Source of the DNA: Serpentinicella sp031432315
GTDB lineage: Bacteria; Bacillota; Clostridia; Peptostreptococcales; Natronincolaceae
Assembly: GCF_031432315.1 (NCBI RefSeq)
Contig: NZ_JAVKGO010000005.1
Location: forward strand, 62,001-126,000
Reading direction: 5' to 3'
DNA length: 64,000 bases
Shown: positions 17,630 through 26,536 of the stretch, one piece after another
Position numbering within the stretch: position 1 is the first letter of the stretch
How the letters are laid out: every line of letters starts with the position of its first letter
Position numbers and translations under genes: made by a program
The notes under the pieces: model-generated
Told to the model about the DNA's origin: nothing
Database searches by the model: none
What the model saw: the letters and a program-made list of their open reading frames with translations, nothing else

Positions 17630-19930
17630 CTATTTGCTATTAGTATTATTTGAATAGTTAATTAAATTTTCTTCTACTATTTTGTAAACCTTATCCGCAG
17701 TCACTCCAGTCATAATTTCTATGCCTTCATCTATATGTTTAATAGCATATATATAAAACTCTCCTTTTCTTACTGATTCTATCACTTCATCTTTTAACAT
17801 TAAATTATCTACGTTTTGGAACGGTATAATTACTCCTTGTTGTTTATTCAAACCTCTTTTTTTACATAAATCATAGAAACCTTCTATTTTCTCTGTTACT
17901 CCACCGATTGGTTGTATAAAACCTTTTTGGTTTACAGAACCTGTTACTGCAATTGATTGTGTTATAGGTATTTTTCCAATACTAGAACACAAGGCATATA
18001 ATTCTGCGCTTGATGCACTATCTCCATCTATTCCCCCATAAGATTGTTCAAAACAAATACGGGATGTAAAACTTAAGCTTTTTTCCTGTCCAAACTTCTC
18101 CATGATAAACCCAGTCAGAATCATTATTCCTTTGTCATATATATCACCACTTTGGTTAACCTCTCTCTCAATATTAATGATCCCTTCTTTACCTGCACTT
18201 GTTGTTACGGATATAACACTAGGTTTTCCAAAGGAATACTCACCTATACTAATAACAGACAGTCCGTTCACAATTCCTACTTTTTCACCTTCAACGTCAA
18301 TTAATACTTTCTCATTGTCATACATCTCTTCTATTTTGTTTTGGTACTTATTTAATCTATCCAATTTTTTTATTATCGCTTTTTTTACATGTTGTTCAGT
18401 TACAAGTAGTTTATTATCAATTTTAGCCCACTGATTTGCTTCTAGTATTATTTCAATTATTTTATTGAATCTAGTTGATAATCGATCCTGTCTCCCTGTT
18501 AACCTAGAACTGTATTCAACTAATTTCGAGACACCAGTAGCATCAAAGGGAAGTATATTCTCTTTTTGTGTATAAGTACTTACATAGCGAGCCATCAGAT
18601 ACTCGGTTTCTACGGTTCTTTTCATTTCATTATCAAAATCAACAAATATTTTAAAGTATTTTTGAAAATCTTCATCATATTGGTAAAGTAAATGATATAA
18701 ATATTCGTTTCCAATCAATATTATTTTTAGTTTAACTGGTATTGGCTCAAGTTTTAACGACGAAACATCCACGCCTAGCTGATTGCCTATAGACTCTACT
18801 GTTATTTCTTTTGTTTGCAACATACGCTTTAATGTTTCCCAAGCGTATGGATTTGATAGTAATCTTTTCGCTTCAACGATTAAATACCCTCCGTTAGCTT
18901 GTTGTATAGCTCCAGATTTTAACATTAAAATATCGGTCTTTAAGGAACCATTAATATTTTCATATTCCATAACACCAGTAAGTTGACTTAAACTTGGGTT
19001 GTGGGCTATTACTACTGGGGCACCTTCGGTACTACTATGATCTACAAATAAGTTTACTCTATATTTTTTTAATATTGGATCTTCCTCTAATTTAATAATT
19101 GTATTAGGATTTTCATCTTCATCTGGTATAAATTGATAGACATTTTCAATCATATTTTTTTTAATATTCTTCAAATGATTTACCACTTTTTCGTACTTTT
19201 TATACTTTTCTTTAAGCTCTTCTATTAAGGGCTTAATAACAAAAGATGCACATCCATTTTCAAGGTCGGATAGTTGCTTCTTAGCTCTACGTTCTAAGTT
19301 CTTAATTTTTAACATGATGCTTAAAGCCTCTTCTTGTACTTCATCATGATCTTTTTCTAGCTCATTTGTTACTGAATCGTCAATAGGTGTAAATGCAAAT
19401 CCTGTGCTTGTATTTTTTAGTTCAAAGTTTTTGCTTTTAGCAAATTCAGATAGAGTATGCAATAACTCATTCTTTGCTTCTTGGTATTGCTTTACCACTT
19501 CATTTTTTTGTCGGTCAAATGCTTCACTATTAAATGCTTTGGGGATTTCGACTAGTAATTCGTCAAGTAGTTTGTCTATTTCTTTTTGAAATATTTTGCC
19601 CTGACCTGCTGGTAAACTCAGTGCAATCGCTGTTCTAGGTGTATCGAAGCTGTATACGTAACACCAGTCATCAGGTGTAGCTTTATTTTTACTTATTTTT
19701 CTTACGATATAATTGGAATAATTAGTTTTTCCTGTTCCCGTATCTCCACTTAAAAAAATATTATAATTATGATGATCTATTTGTAATCCAAACTCCATTG
19801 CTTCTTCTCCATCTTTTTGACCGAGCATTCCATCTAATTTTGATATTTCATTAGTAGAAGTAAATTTTAAATTTGAAATATCACAATATCTTTTTAGTGA
19901 TTTATAAGAAAGCGCCTTTTTATTCTTCAC
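17630..19930 (-). CDS. LonB-like ATP-dependent protease (Lon C-terminal type)
   Basis: This is a 766-residue AAA protease of the LonB/YcbZ kind. The N-terminal AAA part has Walker A LSGDTGTGKTNYS (about 58-70) split from Walker B by a long coiled-coil insertion (about 130-290), as in this family. The C-terminal Lon domain has the catalytic serine in GGIDGDSAS (about 642) and the catalytic lysine in GGVTEKIEGFYD (about 687). It lacks the substrate-binding LAN domain of classical Lon. The start is GTG 19930 after GGGGGGAT. Role: ATP-dependent proteolysis, with specific targets unknown. Confidence 0.9.
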   Translation of the reverse strand: MKNKKALSYKSLKRYCDISNLKFTSTNEISKLDGMLGQKDGEEAMEFGLQIDHHNYNIFLSGDTGTGKTNYSNYIVRKISKNKATPDDWCYVYSFDTPRTAIALSLPAGQGKIFQKEIDKLLDELLVEIPKAFNSEAFDRQKNEVVKQYQEAKNELLHTLSEFAKSKNFELKNTSTGFAFTPIDDSVTNELEKDHDEVQEEALSIMLKIKNLERRAKKQLSDLENGCASFVIKPLIEELKEKYKKYEKVVNHLKNIKKNMIENVYQFIPDEDENPNTIIKLEEDPILKKYRVNLFVDHSSTEGAPVVIAHNPSLSQLTGVMEYENINGSLKTDILMLKSGAIQQANGGYLIVEAKRLLSNPYAWETLKRMLQTKEITVESIGNQLGVDVSSLKLEPIPVKLKIILIGNEYLYHLLYQYDEDFQKYFKIFVDFDNEMKRTVETEYLMARYVSTYTQKENILPFDATGVSKLVEYSSRLTGRQDRLSTRFNKIIEIILEANQWAKIDNKLLVTEQHVKKAIIKKLDRLNKYQNKIEEMYDNEKVLIDVEGEKVGIVNGLSVISIGEYSFGKPSVISVTTSAGKEGIINIEREVNQSGDIYDKGIMILTGFIMEKFGQEKSLSFTSRICFEQSYGGIDGDSASSAELYALCSSIGKIPITQSIAVTGSVNQKGFIQPIGGVTEKIEGFYDLCKKRGLNKQQGVIIPFQNVDNLMLKDEVIESVRKGEFYIYAIKHIDEGIEIMTGVTADKVYKIVEENLINYSNNTNSK

Positions 19931-19999
19931 AATATATCCCCCCTACTAATTATGAATATATTAATATCCTATTCAGTAGGAAGTTATTGTTACACACTT

Positions 20000-20476
20000 T
20001 TATAATAAAACTTTATATGCAAAGGTTATTACCATAATTAAAACTATGCTAGATTTAATCATTACATTTAATAAGTAAATTATAAAAAATTTATTCTCCA
20101 AAGTATTTATTGCCCTTTTGTTCCACTCAATTAATTCTCCAGAAATCATTGCAATTACTTGTGCAACGACTAGTCCTGTGATATTAAATAGTATATAGCC
20201 TACTACACCACCTACCACCAATAAAAATATACCTATTTTGGATAAATCAAATCTTCTTTCGAATAGAAGAATGGTTATATAATCCAAAAAAATTGTTATT
20301 ATGATTAACAAGCTAAAAAAGATAATCGTTTGCATCGAAATTAAAGTGAAATTAATTGTATATGCATAGTAAAAAAAACCTGCTAAAACTAATATTAAAC
20401 TAGGTATAGCGGGTATCAATATTCCTATTAAAGATAATATAATATAGACTAATATGACTAGATTAACGTTATGCAT
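20000..20476 (-). CDS. DUF456 family membrane protein
   Basis: The product has 158 residues, with about four hydrophobic helices and the pattern LSLIGILIPAIPSLILVLAGFFYYAY near the N-terminus, typical of DUF456. Function is unknown. The frame extends to 20572, but CAGGTGATCC lies ahead of ATG 20476 and the upstream frame has no ribosome site and overlaps a terminator. Confidence 0.75.
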   Translation of the reverse strand: MHNVNLVILVYIILSLIGILIPAIPSLILVLAGFFYYAYTINFTLISMQTIIFFSLLIIITIFLDYITILLFERRFDLSKIGIFLLVVGGVVGYILFNITGLVVAQVIAMISGELIEWNKRAINTLENKFFIIYLLNVMIKSSIVLIMVITFAYKVLL

Positions 20477-20550
20477 TTGGATCACCTGTCCAATAATAAT
20501 ATACATGCTATTTTTATGTGATGCACTATTATTTATACCTATTTTGCAAA

Positions 20551-20580
20551 AAAAGGCGTGGTTTATGACCACGCGCTTTT
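20551..20580 (-). terminator. Terminator of the nucleoside-kinase-like gene
   Basis: A GC-rich hairpin (GCGTGGT with ACCACGC) is followed on the minus strand by seven T residues. It stands directly after the 20595 stop. Confidence 0.85.
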
Positions 20581-20594
20581 AATATCCATTATTT

Positions 20595-22265
20595 TTACAT
20601 AAAACTACTTTTTCCTATAAACTCTCTCATGATTGATGTTTTTGGTATATCCTCTTCGTTTTCTAATGAAACAAAATAACTTAAGAACTTTAACAATCTT
20701 TTTGCTTCAATATAAAAAGGACTGTTACTTTCTACTTGTCTCAATAAGGGCTCTGCATATTTTTTAAGAACACTTAGTTCATAAAACAATGCGGAGTTAA
20801 ACATAATATCTGCTTCTTCTTGGAATGGGAATATATTTTTTTCCTCTCCACGTCTTACAGAAGGCCATAAAAACAATGTACGATTCGCATCATTTGAACG
20901 AAATTTACTATCTCTTACCAATCGTCTTATTAGTCGGCTATCCGTAGTAGGGATTCTGTTATGTTCATCTATGTTCAATTGCGTTAATGCACTAATATAA
21001 ATCTTATATTTTTGTTCTCGAGGTATTGATTTTGTTAGCTCATCATTTAATGCGTGAATTCCTTCTAAAATAATTGGTTGATCTTTGTTAATCTTTATTT
21101 TGTGACCATTATACTCTCTTTTACCTTTATGAAAATTAAATGTAGGTATCTCTACTTCTTCTTCATTTAACAGCATCTGTAAATGTTTATTAAAAAGTTC
21201 TATATCAATTGCATAAAGTGACTCAAAATCATACTCACCGATTTCATCCCTCGGCGTGTCTTCCCTATTTACAAAGTAATCATCCAATGAGATTGATACT
21301 GGTTTTATCCCATTTACTTTTAATTGAATTGTAAGTCTTTCAGCAAAAGTTGTTTTTCCTGATGAGGTTGGTCCAGCAATTAAAATTAATCGTTTTTCTT
21401 TTATATTTTCATGTAGTTTGTCAGCTATTTCAGCAATTTTTTTCTCATGTAATGCTTCTGCAATGCGTATAAACTCGCCTTCTTTTCCTGCTTTGACCAT
21501 TTCGTTAAGGGCAGCAACATAATCGATTTCTAGAATTTCTCCCCATTTTTCCGTCTCTCTGAACACCTTAAATAGCTTAGGATGCTTTTCAAATTCTGGA
21601 ATTTCCCCACCATCTTCGGCCCTTGGAAATTGAATTACTATTCCCGGTGAATAAAATTGCAACTTAAATTGTTTTAAATATTTTGTAGAAGGTACCATGT
21701 AACCATAAAAATAGTTTTTTAACCAGTCACATTCGTATATATTTATGTATGGCTTTTCTCTATATTTTAATAACTTAACTTTACCATGCTGTTCATAACT
21801 TTTAAAAATTTCCTTTGCCTCATCTACAGGAACTCTACTTTTTTTGAATGGAACATCTGCATTAATAATTTGTTTCATTCTTTCTTCAATCTTTACTACG
21901 TCATCTTCATTCATTTCTCTATTATAATGAACTTCACAATATAACCCCTTACTTAGTGAATGTTCAACGGATACCTTAGATCCTGAAAACAACTCCATAC
22001 ACGCTCGAATAAATACGAATGCTAAACTTCTTTGGTATATACGTGTTCCTATAGAAGTAGTTAAATCAATAAATTCTACATCACAGTCTTCATCAATTAT
22101 ATAGTTTAGTTCTTTAAGATTATTATCTACTTTTGCAGCGACTATTATTTTTTTGTCGGGTTTATTTAAGCTCATTAGAATTTCTTCTAATGTTATCCCT
22201 CTTGTAAATTCATAACTTTTTTCATTAATTTTTATATTTATCATTCTTTGTAGTTTTTTTGCCAT
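20595..22265 (-). CDS. TGS-domain nucleoside (uridine) kinase-like protein
   Basis: The product has 556 residues. The order is an N-terminal TGS-like domain (about 5-65), then a threonyl-tRNA-synthetase second-additional-domain-like part (about 70-200, SVEHSLSKGLYCEVHYN), and a C-terminal uridine kinase/phosphoribulokinase domain with Walker A GPTSSGKTTFAERL at about 295 and YDFESLYAIDIELF. This fusion is widespread in Firmicutes and usually annotated as nucleoside kinase; the in vivo substrate is not known to me. ATG 22265 follows AGGGGGGC, and the TTG six bases earlier is less well placed. Confidence 0.88.
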   Translation of the reverse strand: MAKKLQRMINIKINEKSYEFTRGITLEEILMSLNKPDKKIIVAAKVDNNLKELNYIIDEDCDVEFIDLTTSIGTRIYQRSLAFVFIRACMELFSGSKVSVEHSLSKGLYCEVHYNREMNEDDVVKIEERMKQIINADVPFKKSRVPVDEAKEIFKSYEQHGKVKLLKYREKPYINIYECDWLKNYFYGYMVPSTKYLKQFKLQFYSPGIVIQFPRAEDGGEIPEFEKHPKLFKVFRETEKWGEILEIDYVAALNEMVKAGKEGEFIRIAEALHEKKIAEIADKLHENIKEKRLILIAGPTSSGKTTFAERLTIQLKVNGIKPVSISLDDYFVNREDTPRDEIGEYDFESLYAIDIELFNKHLQMLLNEEEVEIPTFNFHKGKREYNGHKIKINKDQPIILEGIHALNDELTKSIPREQKYKIYISALTQLNIDEHNRIPTTDSRLIRRLVRDSKFRSNDANRTLFLWPSVRRGEEKNIFPFQEEADIMFNSALFYELSVLKKYAEPLLRQVESNSPFYIEAKRLLKFLSYFVSLENEEDIPKTSIMREFIGKSSFM

Positions 22266-22354
22266 ACACAAGCCCCCCTATTATACTTATCCTCATTATG
22301 TATTCTATTGTAATAAACCCATAATATACCTTAGTAAGATTCTATATGTAAATG

Positions 22355-22383
22355 AAAAGTTCCTGCGATATACAGGAACTTTT
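22355..22383 (-). terminator. Terminator of the CBS-domain gene
   Basis: An 11-base perfect stem AAAAGTTCCTG with CAGGAACTTTT and a seven-base loop lies 14 bases past the CBS stop. Confidence 0.8.
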
Positions 22384-22396
22384 AAGAATTTTTTAT

Positions 22397-22825
22397 TTAT
22401 TTCATTGGTCTACTCGGTGTAGAAATATCACTTAATGCTTTTCCAGCATCGTCTACATAAATGTTTCTAACAGCTAAATCTCCTATTGCTACAATACCAA
22501 CTATCTGTCCATTTTCTACGACTGGCAACCTTCTAATCTGGTTTTCCGACATAAGCCTTGCAGCCTCATGTACATGGGCTTCTGGACTTACATAAATTAA
22601 TTCTTTAGACATAACATTGTCAACACTTGTTGTTGTATCAAGATTTTCAACAATTCCTCTTACGACAATATCTCTATCTGTCACAATCCCCACAGGTTGA
22701 TTTTGGTTATCGCAAACTGGTATAGATCCAACATTTAAGTCTTTCATTTGCTTAGCTACATCTTGAATTGCGCTTTGAGAACTTACAGAAGATACATGTT
22801 GCGTCATAATTTCTCTTACTTTCAT
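22397..22825 (-). CDS. CBS-domain pair protein
   Basis: This 142-residue protein is made almost only of two CBS domains (about 1-60 and 70-130), with typical VGSIPVCDNQNQPVGIVTDRDIV and RRLPVVENGQIVGIVAIGDLAV. Such pairs bind adenine nucleotides and act as sensors. The tail contains a Pro/Ser-rich stretch. ATG 22825 follows AAGGAGGG. The target is unknown. Confidence 0.9.
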   Translation of the reverse strand: MKVREIMTQHVSSVSSQSAIQDVAKQMKDLNVGSIPVCDNQNQPVGIVTDRDIVVRGIVENLDTTTSVDNVMSKELIYVSPEAHVHEAARLMSENQIRRLPVVENGQIVGIVAIGDLAVRNIYVDDAGKALSDISTPSRPMK

Positions 22826-22904
22826 AAGTGTAACCCTCCTTATTAACTTATTATTAAACTTACTTTCAAGTATTATCTTTTGCAATTTTTTTTATTTTAT
22901 AAGT

Positions 22905-22939
22905 AAAAAAACTATCTTACTTTTACATAAGATAGTTTT
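22905..22939 (-). terminator. Terminator of signal peptidase gene
   Basis: The stem AAAACTATCTTA with TAAGATAGTTTT encloses an eight-base loop, 11 bases past the lepB stop and upstream of the CBS gene. Confidence 0.8.
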
Positions 22940-22950
22940 CATATAATATT

Positions 22951-23475
22951 TTATTTTACTGTACTAATTCTACTAAAAGGGTATAATCTTACAAAAGCTT
23001 TCCCTAAAATATCGTCCATATCAATTAATCCTAAAGACGGATCTCTACTATCTAAGCTATATAAACGATTATCACCCATTGTGAATATTTTACCTTCAGG
23101 TACTACAAGATCTATAGTATCTAATGTAACAGCATTTTCAGCTAGATAAATTTCCTCTAACTCTACATCATCAACATAAACATTGCCTTCCTCAATCACT
23201 AAATTTTCGCCTGGCAAAGCGATGATTCGTTTAATTAGTAATTTATCTGTTCCATTATTTGTTTTTAGATCTGTTTGAAAAACTACAATATCTCCTCTTT
23301 GTGGTGTCCCTCTATTATAGAAAAAACGATTGATAAGTAAAAAGTCATTATCTTCTAACGTTGGACTCATTGAGTGATTTTTTACGATTGTAGGTTTTAC
23401 AAATGCAGTGATCACCAATGCTATTATACAGGATATTGCTATAACTTTTATCCACTCTAGTAACTCTTTTTTCAT
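22951..23475 (-). CDS. lepB: Signal peptidase I
   Basis: This membrane serine protease removes Sec signal peptides. A single membrane anchor lies at about 8-28. The catalytic serine is in NHSMSPTLEDND (about 37) and the lysine base in LLIKRIIALPGE (about 84), with the conserved GDNRLYSLDSRDPSLG box (about 135). Length is 174 residues, as in Gram-positive SipS enzymes. ATG 23475 follows CAGGGGGAC. Confidence 0.95.
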   Translation of the reverse strand: MKKELLEWIKVIAISCIIALVITAFVKPTIVKNHSMSPTLEDNDFLLINRFFYNRGTPQRGDIVVFQTDLKTNNGTDKLLIKRIIALPGENLVIEEGNVYVDDVELEEIYLAENAVTLDTIDLVVPEGKIFTMGDNRLYSLDSRDPSLGLIDMDDILGKAFVRLYPFSRISTVK

Positions 23476-23556
23476 TTGGGTCCCCCTGTCTTTAAGCGAC
23501 ACATTATCTGTTATAATACCATAATAGCATTACTAAGTAAATATAAGGGTTTATAA

Positions 23557-23913
23557 TTATATTACTAGAAACTCGTTAAGTACTTCTAAAATATTATCGG
23601 AATTAATATTAGCACCTCTGTCATCCCACACCACTTCTTCATCCATTATAAATATTAATTGAGGTGCAACATGGCTTACTTCTAAAATGTCTTCTACCGC
23701 TTCAGAAACTTCAATATATTCACGTACATCAATAACTGTAAAATCAACCTCTTCTTCATTTTCTTCAATAAAGCTCATATACTCCTCTAAGGCTTTCTGA
23801 CTTTCTTCCAAAGTATCATCATGTTTAAAAATAAATACAGGCTTCTTTTTTGAATATTTAATTGAATCCTTTAATTCCTCCATAGTACTTATCCTTTTTA
23901 CTTTAGTACTCAT
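23557..23913 (-). CDS. YtxJ-like (monothiol bacilliredoxin-like) protein lacking the active-site cysteine
   Basis: This 118-residue thioredoxin-fold protein fits the YtxJ/DUF2847 layout: KPVFIFKH at strand 1, FTVIDVREYIEVSEAVEDILEVSHVAPQLIFI, then VVWDDRGANI. In YtxJ the first strand is followed by a KHSTTCPIS-type motif with the reactive cysteine. Here the corresponding stretch reads KHDDTLEES, and there is no cysteine anywhere in the protein. It may therefore be a non-redox relative. GGAGG lies ahead of two adjacent ATG codons; the second (23913) has the better spacing. Confidence 0.75.
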   Translation of the reverse strand: MSTKVKRISTMEELKDSIKYSKKKPVFIFKHDDTLEESQKALEEYMSFIEENEEEVDFTVIDVREYIEVSEAVEDILEVSHVAPQLIFIMDEEVVWDDRGANINSDNILEVLNEFLVI

Positions 23914-24116
23914 CATACTACCTCCCCACATCCATAGTTATTTATTGTATATTAACCTTTTAATGATATTATAACTTCAAAAAAAATAATTATGTAATTA
24001 TGCAGATTTCTTAATGAATAAATTACTAATTTATCTTTTGCTATAATTGTTGATATACTGATATTAACTATGGTATTCTTATACTATATAAGCCTACAGA
24101 AAGAAAGGAACTTGAT

Positions 24117-24593
24117 ATGGAAAAAATTAAAGATCTGATTCATGACTCAACCGACATAATTTTAGCAATCATTATAATTTGTACTATGTTCTTTGTTGTA
24201 AATTGGTATCTCGGTTCTTGGCTTACAACTAATGTAAATAATTCCTCAACTGAAGAACAAGCAGATACACCTATTGCTGAAACCGATACAACGCCTAGTG
24301 ATACCGTATCAACTGATCCTTCTACAGAAGTAGCCCCTGAAGAAAGTGATGAAACTCCATCAAATGAATCAGAAAGCGTTGAAAATATAACTATTACTAT
24401 ACCACCTGGTACTCACGGACTAGGTATAGCAAGAATTTTAAGAGATCATAACTTAATTACTGATGTAAATGAATTTTTAACTACTGCAGAAGATTTAAAT
24501 TTATCTACACAATTACAATCGGGTAGTTTTACTGTATCAACGGATTCAACTACTGAGGACTTAGTTAAGATTATTTCTCGACAAATGAGATAA
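24117..24593 (+). CDS. MltG/YceG-like N-terminal-domain protein (no catalytic domain)
   Basis: The 158-residue protein has one membrane helix (about 12-32), then a Thr/Glu/Ser/Pro-rich linker (about 40-90), then a 65-residue domain like the LysM-like N-terminal domain of MltG (ITIPPGTHGLGIARILRDHNLI..., LQSGSFTVS). The MltG catalytic part with its essential glutamate is absent. A small envelope-linked accessory role is inferred. AAAGGAAC precedes ATG 24117. It is a single-gene unit on the plus strand among minus-strand neighbours. Confidence 0.7.
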   Translation: MEKIKDLIHDSTDIILAIIIICTMFFVVNWYLGSWLTTNVNNSSTEEQADTPIAETDTTPSDTVSTDPSTEVAPEESDETPSNESESVENITITIPPGTHGLGIARILRDHNLITDVNEFLTTAEDLNLSTQLQSGSFTVSTDSTTEDLVKIISRQMR

Positions 24594-24595
24594 TT

Positions 24596-24629
24596 AGAGG
24601 ATACGGATGTTCATTCATCCCTATCCTCT
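24596..24629. terminator. Convergent terminator
   Basis: The stem GAGGATA/CGGATG with CATCC/TATCCTC has a short loop and a T run at 24630. It lies between the plus-strand gene ending at 24593 and the prsW gene ending at 24611 on the minus strand. Confidence 0.75.
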
Positions 24630-25321
24630 TTTATTATTTTATTATTTTCTTTACTGAGAATACTATATTCATTTATACGTCTAACATTTATGATCCAAAG
24701 GTATATAACAAAGGGAATGAAGAAAAACATTAGCAAAGGAATCTGGGACATTAAAATAAAATTAAAAATCCCGTGAAAGATTACTGGTATCGTTAATGAC
24801 TTTGTAAAATATCTTCGTTTCTTATACGAATCGTCTGTATATTTTGCTTTTGATAGATAATAACCCATCGTAACACCAAACAACACGTGAGCAGGTACAG
24901 ACAAAAGTCCTCGCATTAGACCTACATGATAATTTTCAGGAAATCTAAATACAACATACATAATGTTTTCTACTGTTGCAAATCCTAGGGCTGAAAAAAC
25001 ACAATAGACAATTCCATCAAGTTTTTCATTATAGTTCTTATTATTATATAGACTATACATAACAACCGCTCTCTTAAAGTACTCCTCCGTTAATCCTGCA
25101 ATAATAAAGGCAGTATAGGCTATTGAAATCAAACCAGTAAATACATCAATACCGATTAAAAACCTTTGTATAATTGCAACAGGTATTACGGATAATGCTC
25201 CTAAAAAAAATACTTTAAGTAATAGCGTCGGCGGCTCTCTTTCGTATCGATCAATTAAATACATAGCTGTCCCTAATGCAATTGTTGGTGTAATAGCAAT
25301 AATAACTAGTCTAGTAAACAT
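24611..25321 (-). CDS. prsW: PrsW family intramembrane protease
   Basis: This multi-pass membrane protein has 236 residues. The family's conserved sites are visible: EEYFK (EExxK) at about 78-82, ENIMY at about 113, an HVLFGVTMGYY helix with conserved His at about 138, and FHGIFNFIL at about 176. PrsW in Bacillus cleaves the anti-sigma factor RsiW in response to stress. The target here is unknown; no sigma/anti-sigma pair lies nearby. GAAAGGAG precedes ATG 25321. Confidence 0.88.
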   Translation of the reverse strand: MFTRLVIIAITPTIALGTAMYLIDRYEREPPTLLLKVFFLGALSVIPVAIIQRFLIGIDVFTGLISIAYTAFIIAGLTEEYFKRAVVMYSLYNNKNYNEKLDGIVYCVFSALGFATVENIMYVVFRFPENYHVGLMRGLLSVPAHVLFGVTMGYYLSKAKYTDDSYKKRRYFTKSLTIPVIFHGIFNFILMSQIPLLMFFFIPFVIYLWIINVRRINEYSILSKENNKIIKEDRDE

Positions 25322-25381
25322 GTTATCTCCTTTCTACTAAACGGACTGTGATTTACTATTATTATAATTATTAACCAAGCA

Positions 25382-25543
25382 TATATCCTATTTTTAAAAA
25401 ATACATTAAATTTCCATCTTTAAAAAAAGGGGGTAAAATAAAATTTACGCCCCTTTTACTATTTATTAAAATATTTTTTAGATTCCTTATATTCTTGCAC
25501 AATGCTTAATGCTTCACCACATCTTTGAAAATGATCAACTTAT
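25382..25543 (-). pseudogene. Duplicated 3' end of cotJC with downstream terminator (left flank of island)
   Basis: This stretch repeats, with scattered changes, the sequence 37596-37745, that is the terminator and the last ~28 codons of cotJC. The repeated terminator is at 25433-25457. The reading frame corresponds to ...HFQRCGEALSIVQEYKESKK. The homology stops at GATCAAC (25543) and resumes at 27814, so a 2.27 kb segment has been inserted into this copy. The intact cotJC is at 37676-38248. Confidence 0.85.
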
Positions 25544-25580
25544 GGATATTATAAGAACAAAAAAATAAGTAGCCATTAAG

Positions 25581-25826
25581 CTACCTTTTCAACTTCCACT
25601 TATTTTCATCTTTGAAATACAGTAATTCATATACCTTTCGTTGATCCCTAATAACACTCTCACACTTATAGACTTGTGGACTAAAAGAAAGATACTTATT
25701 AATGTCTACAAATAGAACTTTATCAACCTTTATGATTTTGCTTTCTTTGTTTTCTATGACCCTGAATCTAAGTGGTTTTGTGTGACCTTCAAGGTCACAA
25801 AGAGAAACAACTTCTATTTCAACCAA
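25581..25826 (-). CDS. Unrecognised 81-residue protein (duplicated in island)
   Basis: I do not recognise this family. It is a small acidic/basic mixed protein with no membrane segment, beginning MVEIEVVSLCDLEGHTKPL and ending in a Lys-rich tail. TTG 25826 is preceded by GGGAGG at seven bases, so it is likely translated. A decayed copy is found at 28868-29030 beside broken prophage genes, which suggests a phage or mobile-element origin. Confidence 0.6.
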   Translation of the reverse strand: MVEIEVVSLCDLEGHTKPLRFRVIENKESKIIKVDKVLFVDINKYLSFSPQVYKCESVIRDQRKVYELLYFKDENKWKLKR

Positions 25827-25902
25827 TTAGCAACCTCCCATTTTATCCTGTAATAATAAAAAATTGTGGTACAATAGTATTGATATTTTTTTGTTATTGC
25901 CC

Positions 25903-26040
25903 TTACTCAGTTGCAGCTGATGGGGCTTTTTCTGTTTTTGATACTTTATAACCTACTGCGGAAAATAAAATCGGGCTTGTACACATTATTAATATAAAAA
26001 CTTTCGCTACTATATCCGCTTGTTTCCACATTTCAATCAT
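25903..26040 (-). CDS. 45-residue membrane peptide behind a LexA-type promoter
   Basis: This short open frame has 45 codons plus stop. It has a strong ribosome site (GAGGAGGAAC seven bases ahead of ATG 26040). The peptide starts MIEMWKQADIVAKV, has one hydrophobic helix (about residues 11-31) and a charged Lys/Glu/Ser tail. This is the shape of small membrane peptides of type I toxins or SOS-induced TisB-like peptides, but there is no sequence match I can name. It lies about 290 bases downstream of a minus-strand promoter overlapped by a LexA box (26315-26328). Function is inference. Confidence 0.5.
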   Translation of the reverse strand: MIEMWKQADIVAKVFILIMCTSPILFSAVGYKVSKTEKAPSAATE

Positions 26041-26314
26041 TGCTGTTCCTCCTCGTAGTAAATTTCAGACATTGTATTTGATATTTCTAAAATTCTATCT
26101 ATTTCTTATTGTTTTTTCACATTGCATTATCATGTATTTTGAACGCTGTATTACCAAACTTGTACTATGCTAACTTGCTATAGACCGCTATAAATTTATA
26201 AAAATCTAAGTTGTACTTTTAAAATCTTTTTTTATATTTAACCCCGTCTATTACTATGTATATGATCTTTTGTTACATAGTATGTCCACACAGTTGATAT
26301 GTTCAATGACAAGC

Positions 26315-26363
26315 CGAACATATGTTCTTTTTTTATAATATCATCTTTTTATATTTCTTACAA
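26315..26363 (-). promoter_or_regulatory. Minus-strand promoter overlapped by LexA/DinR box
   Basis: On the minus strand: TTGTAA (26363-26358), 17 bases, TATTAT (26340-26335), then AGAACATATGTTCG (26328-26315). The last matches the Gram-positive LexA operator CGAAC-N4-GTTCK at the expected +1 region. The same arrangement with the same spacing is found at 33732-33778. Transcription would run toward the 45-residue peptide gene. Confidence 0.7.
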
Positions 26364-26491
26364 CAAGTTTTAGTACTAACTTTGTTTATTATAGAGAATA
26401 TGATAAAACTTACTCAAAACAATATTGCATTTACTCCTCATTTTATGCTTCTTGCAATGATTTTTATGCCAATCCCGTTTATTTCGTAAAA

Positions 26492-26536
26492 TTCGACAAG
26501 GCTTGCTAAAATTCAACATAAGCTTTTTGGTATAGT
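26492..26536 (+). promoter_or_regulatory. Plus-strand promoter with two Spo0A-box-like heptamers
   Basis: TTCGACA (26492-26498) and TTCAACA (26512-26518) are direct repeats 20 bases apart. Twelve bases later comes TATAGT (26531-26536). The complement of the 0A box consensus TGNCGAA is TTCGNCA. Copy 2 has TACGACA, TTCGACA and TATAGT with exactly the same spacing (33904-33948), so the arrangement is conserved. No good -35 is present, which fits an activated promoter. Transcription would run toward the HNH gene at 26825. Confidence 0.45.
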
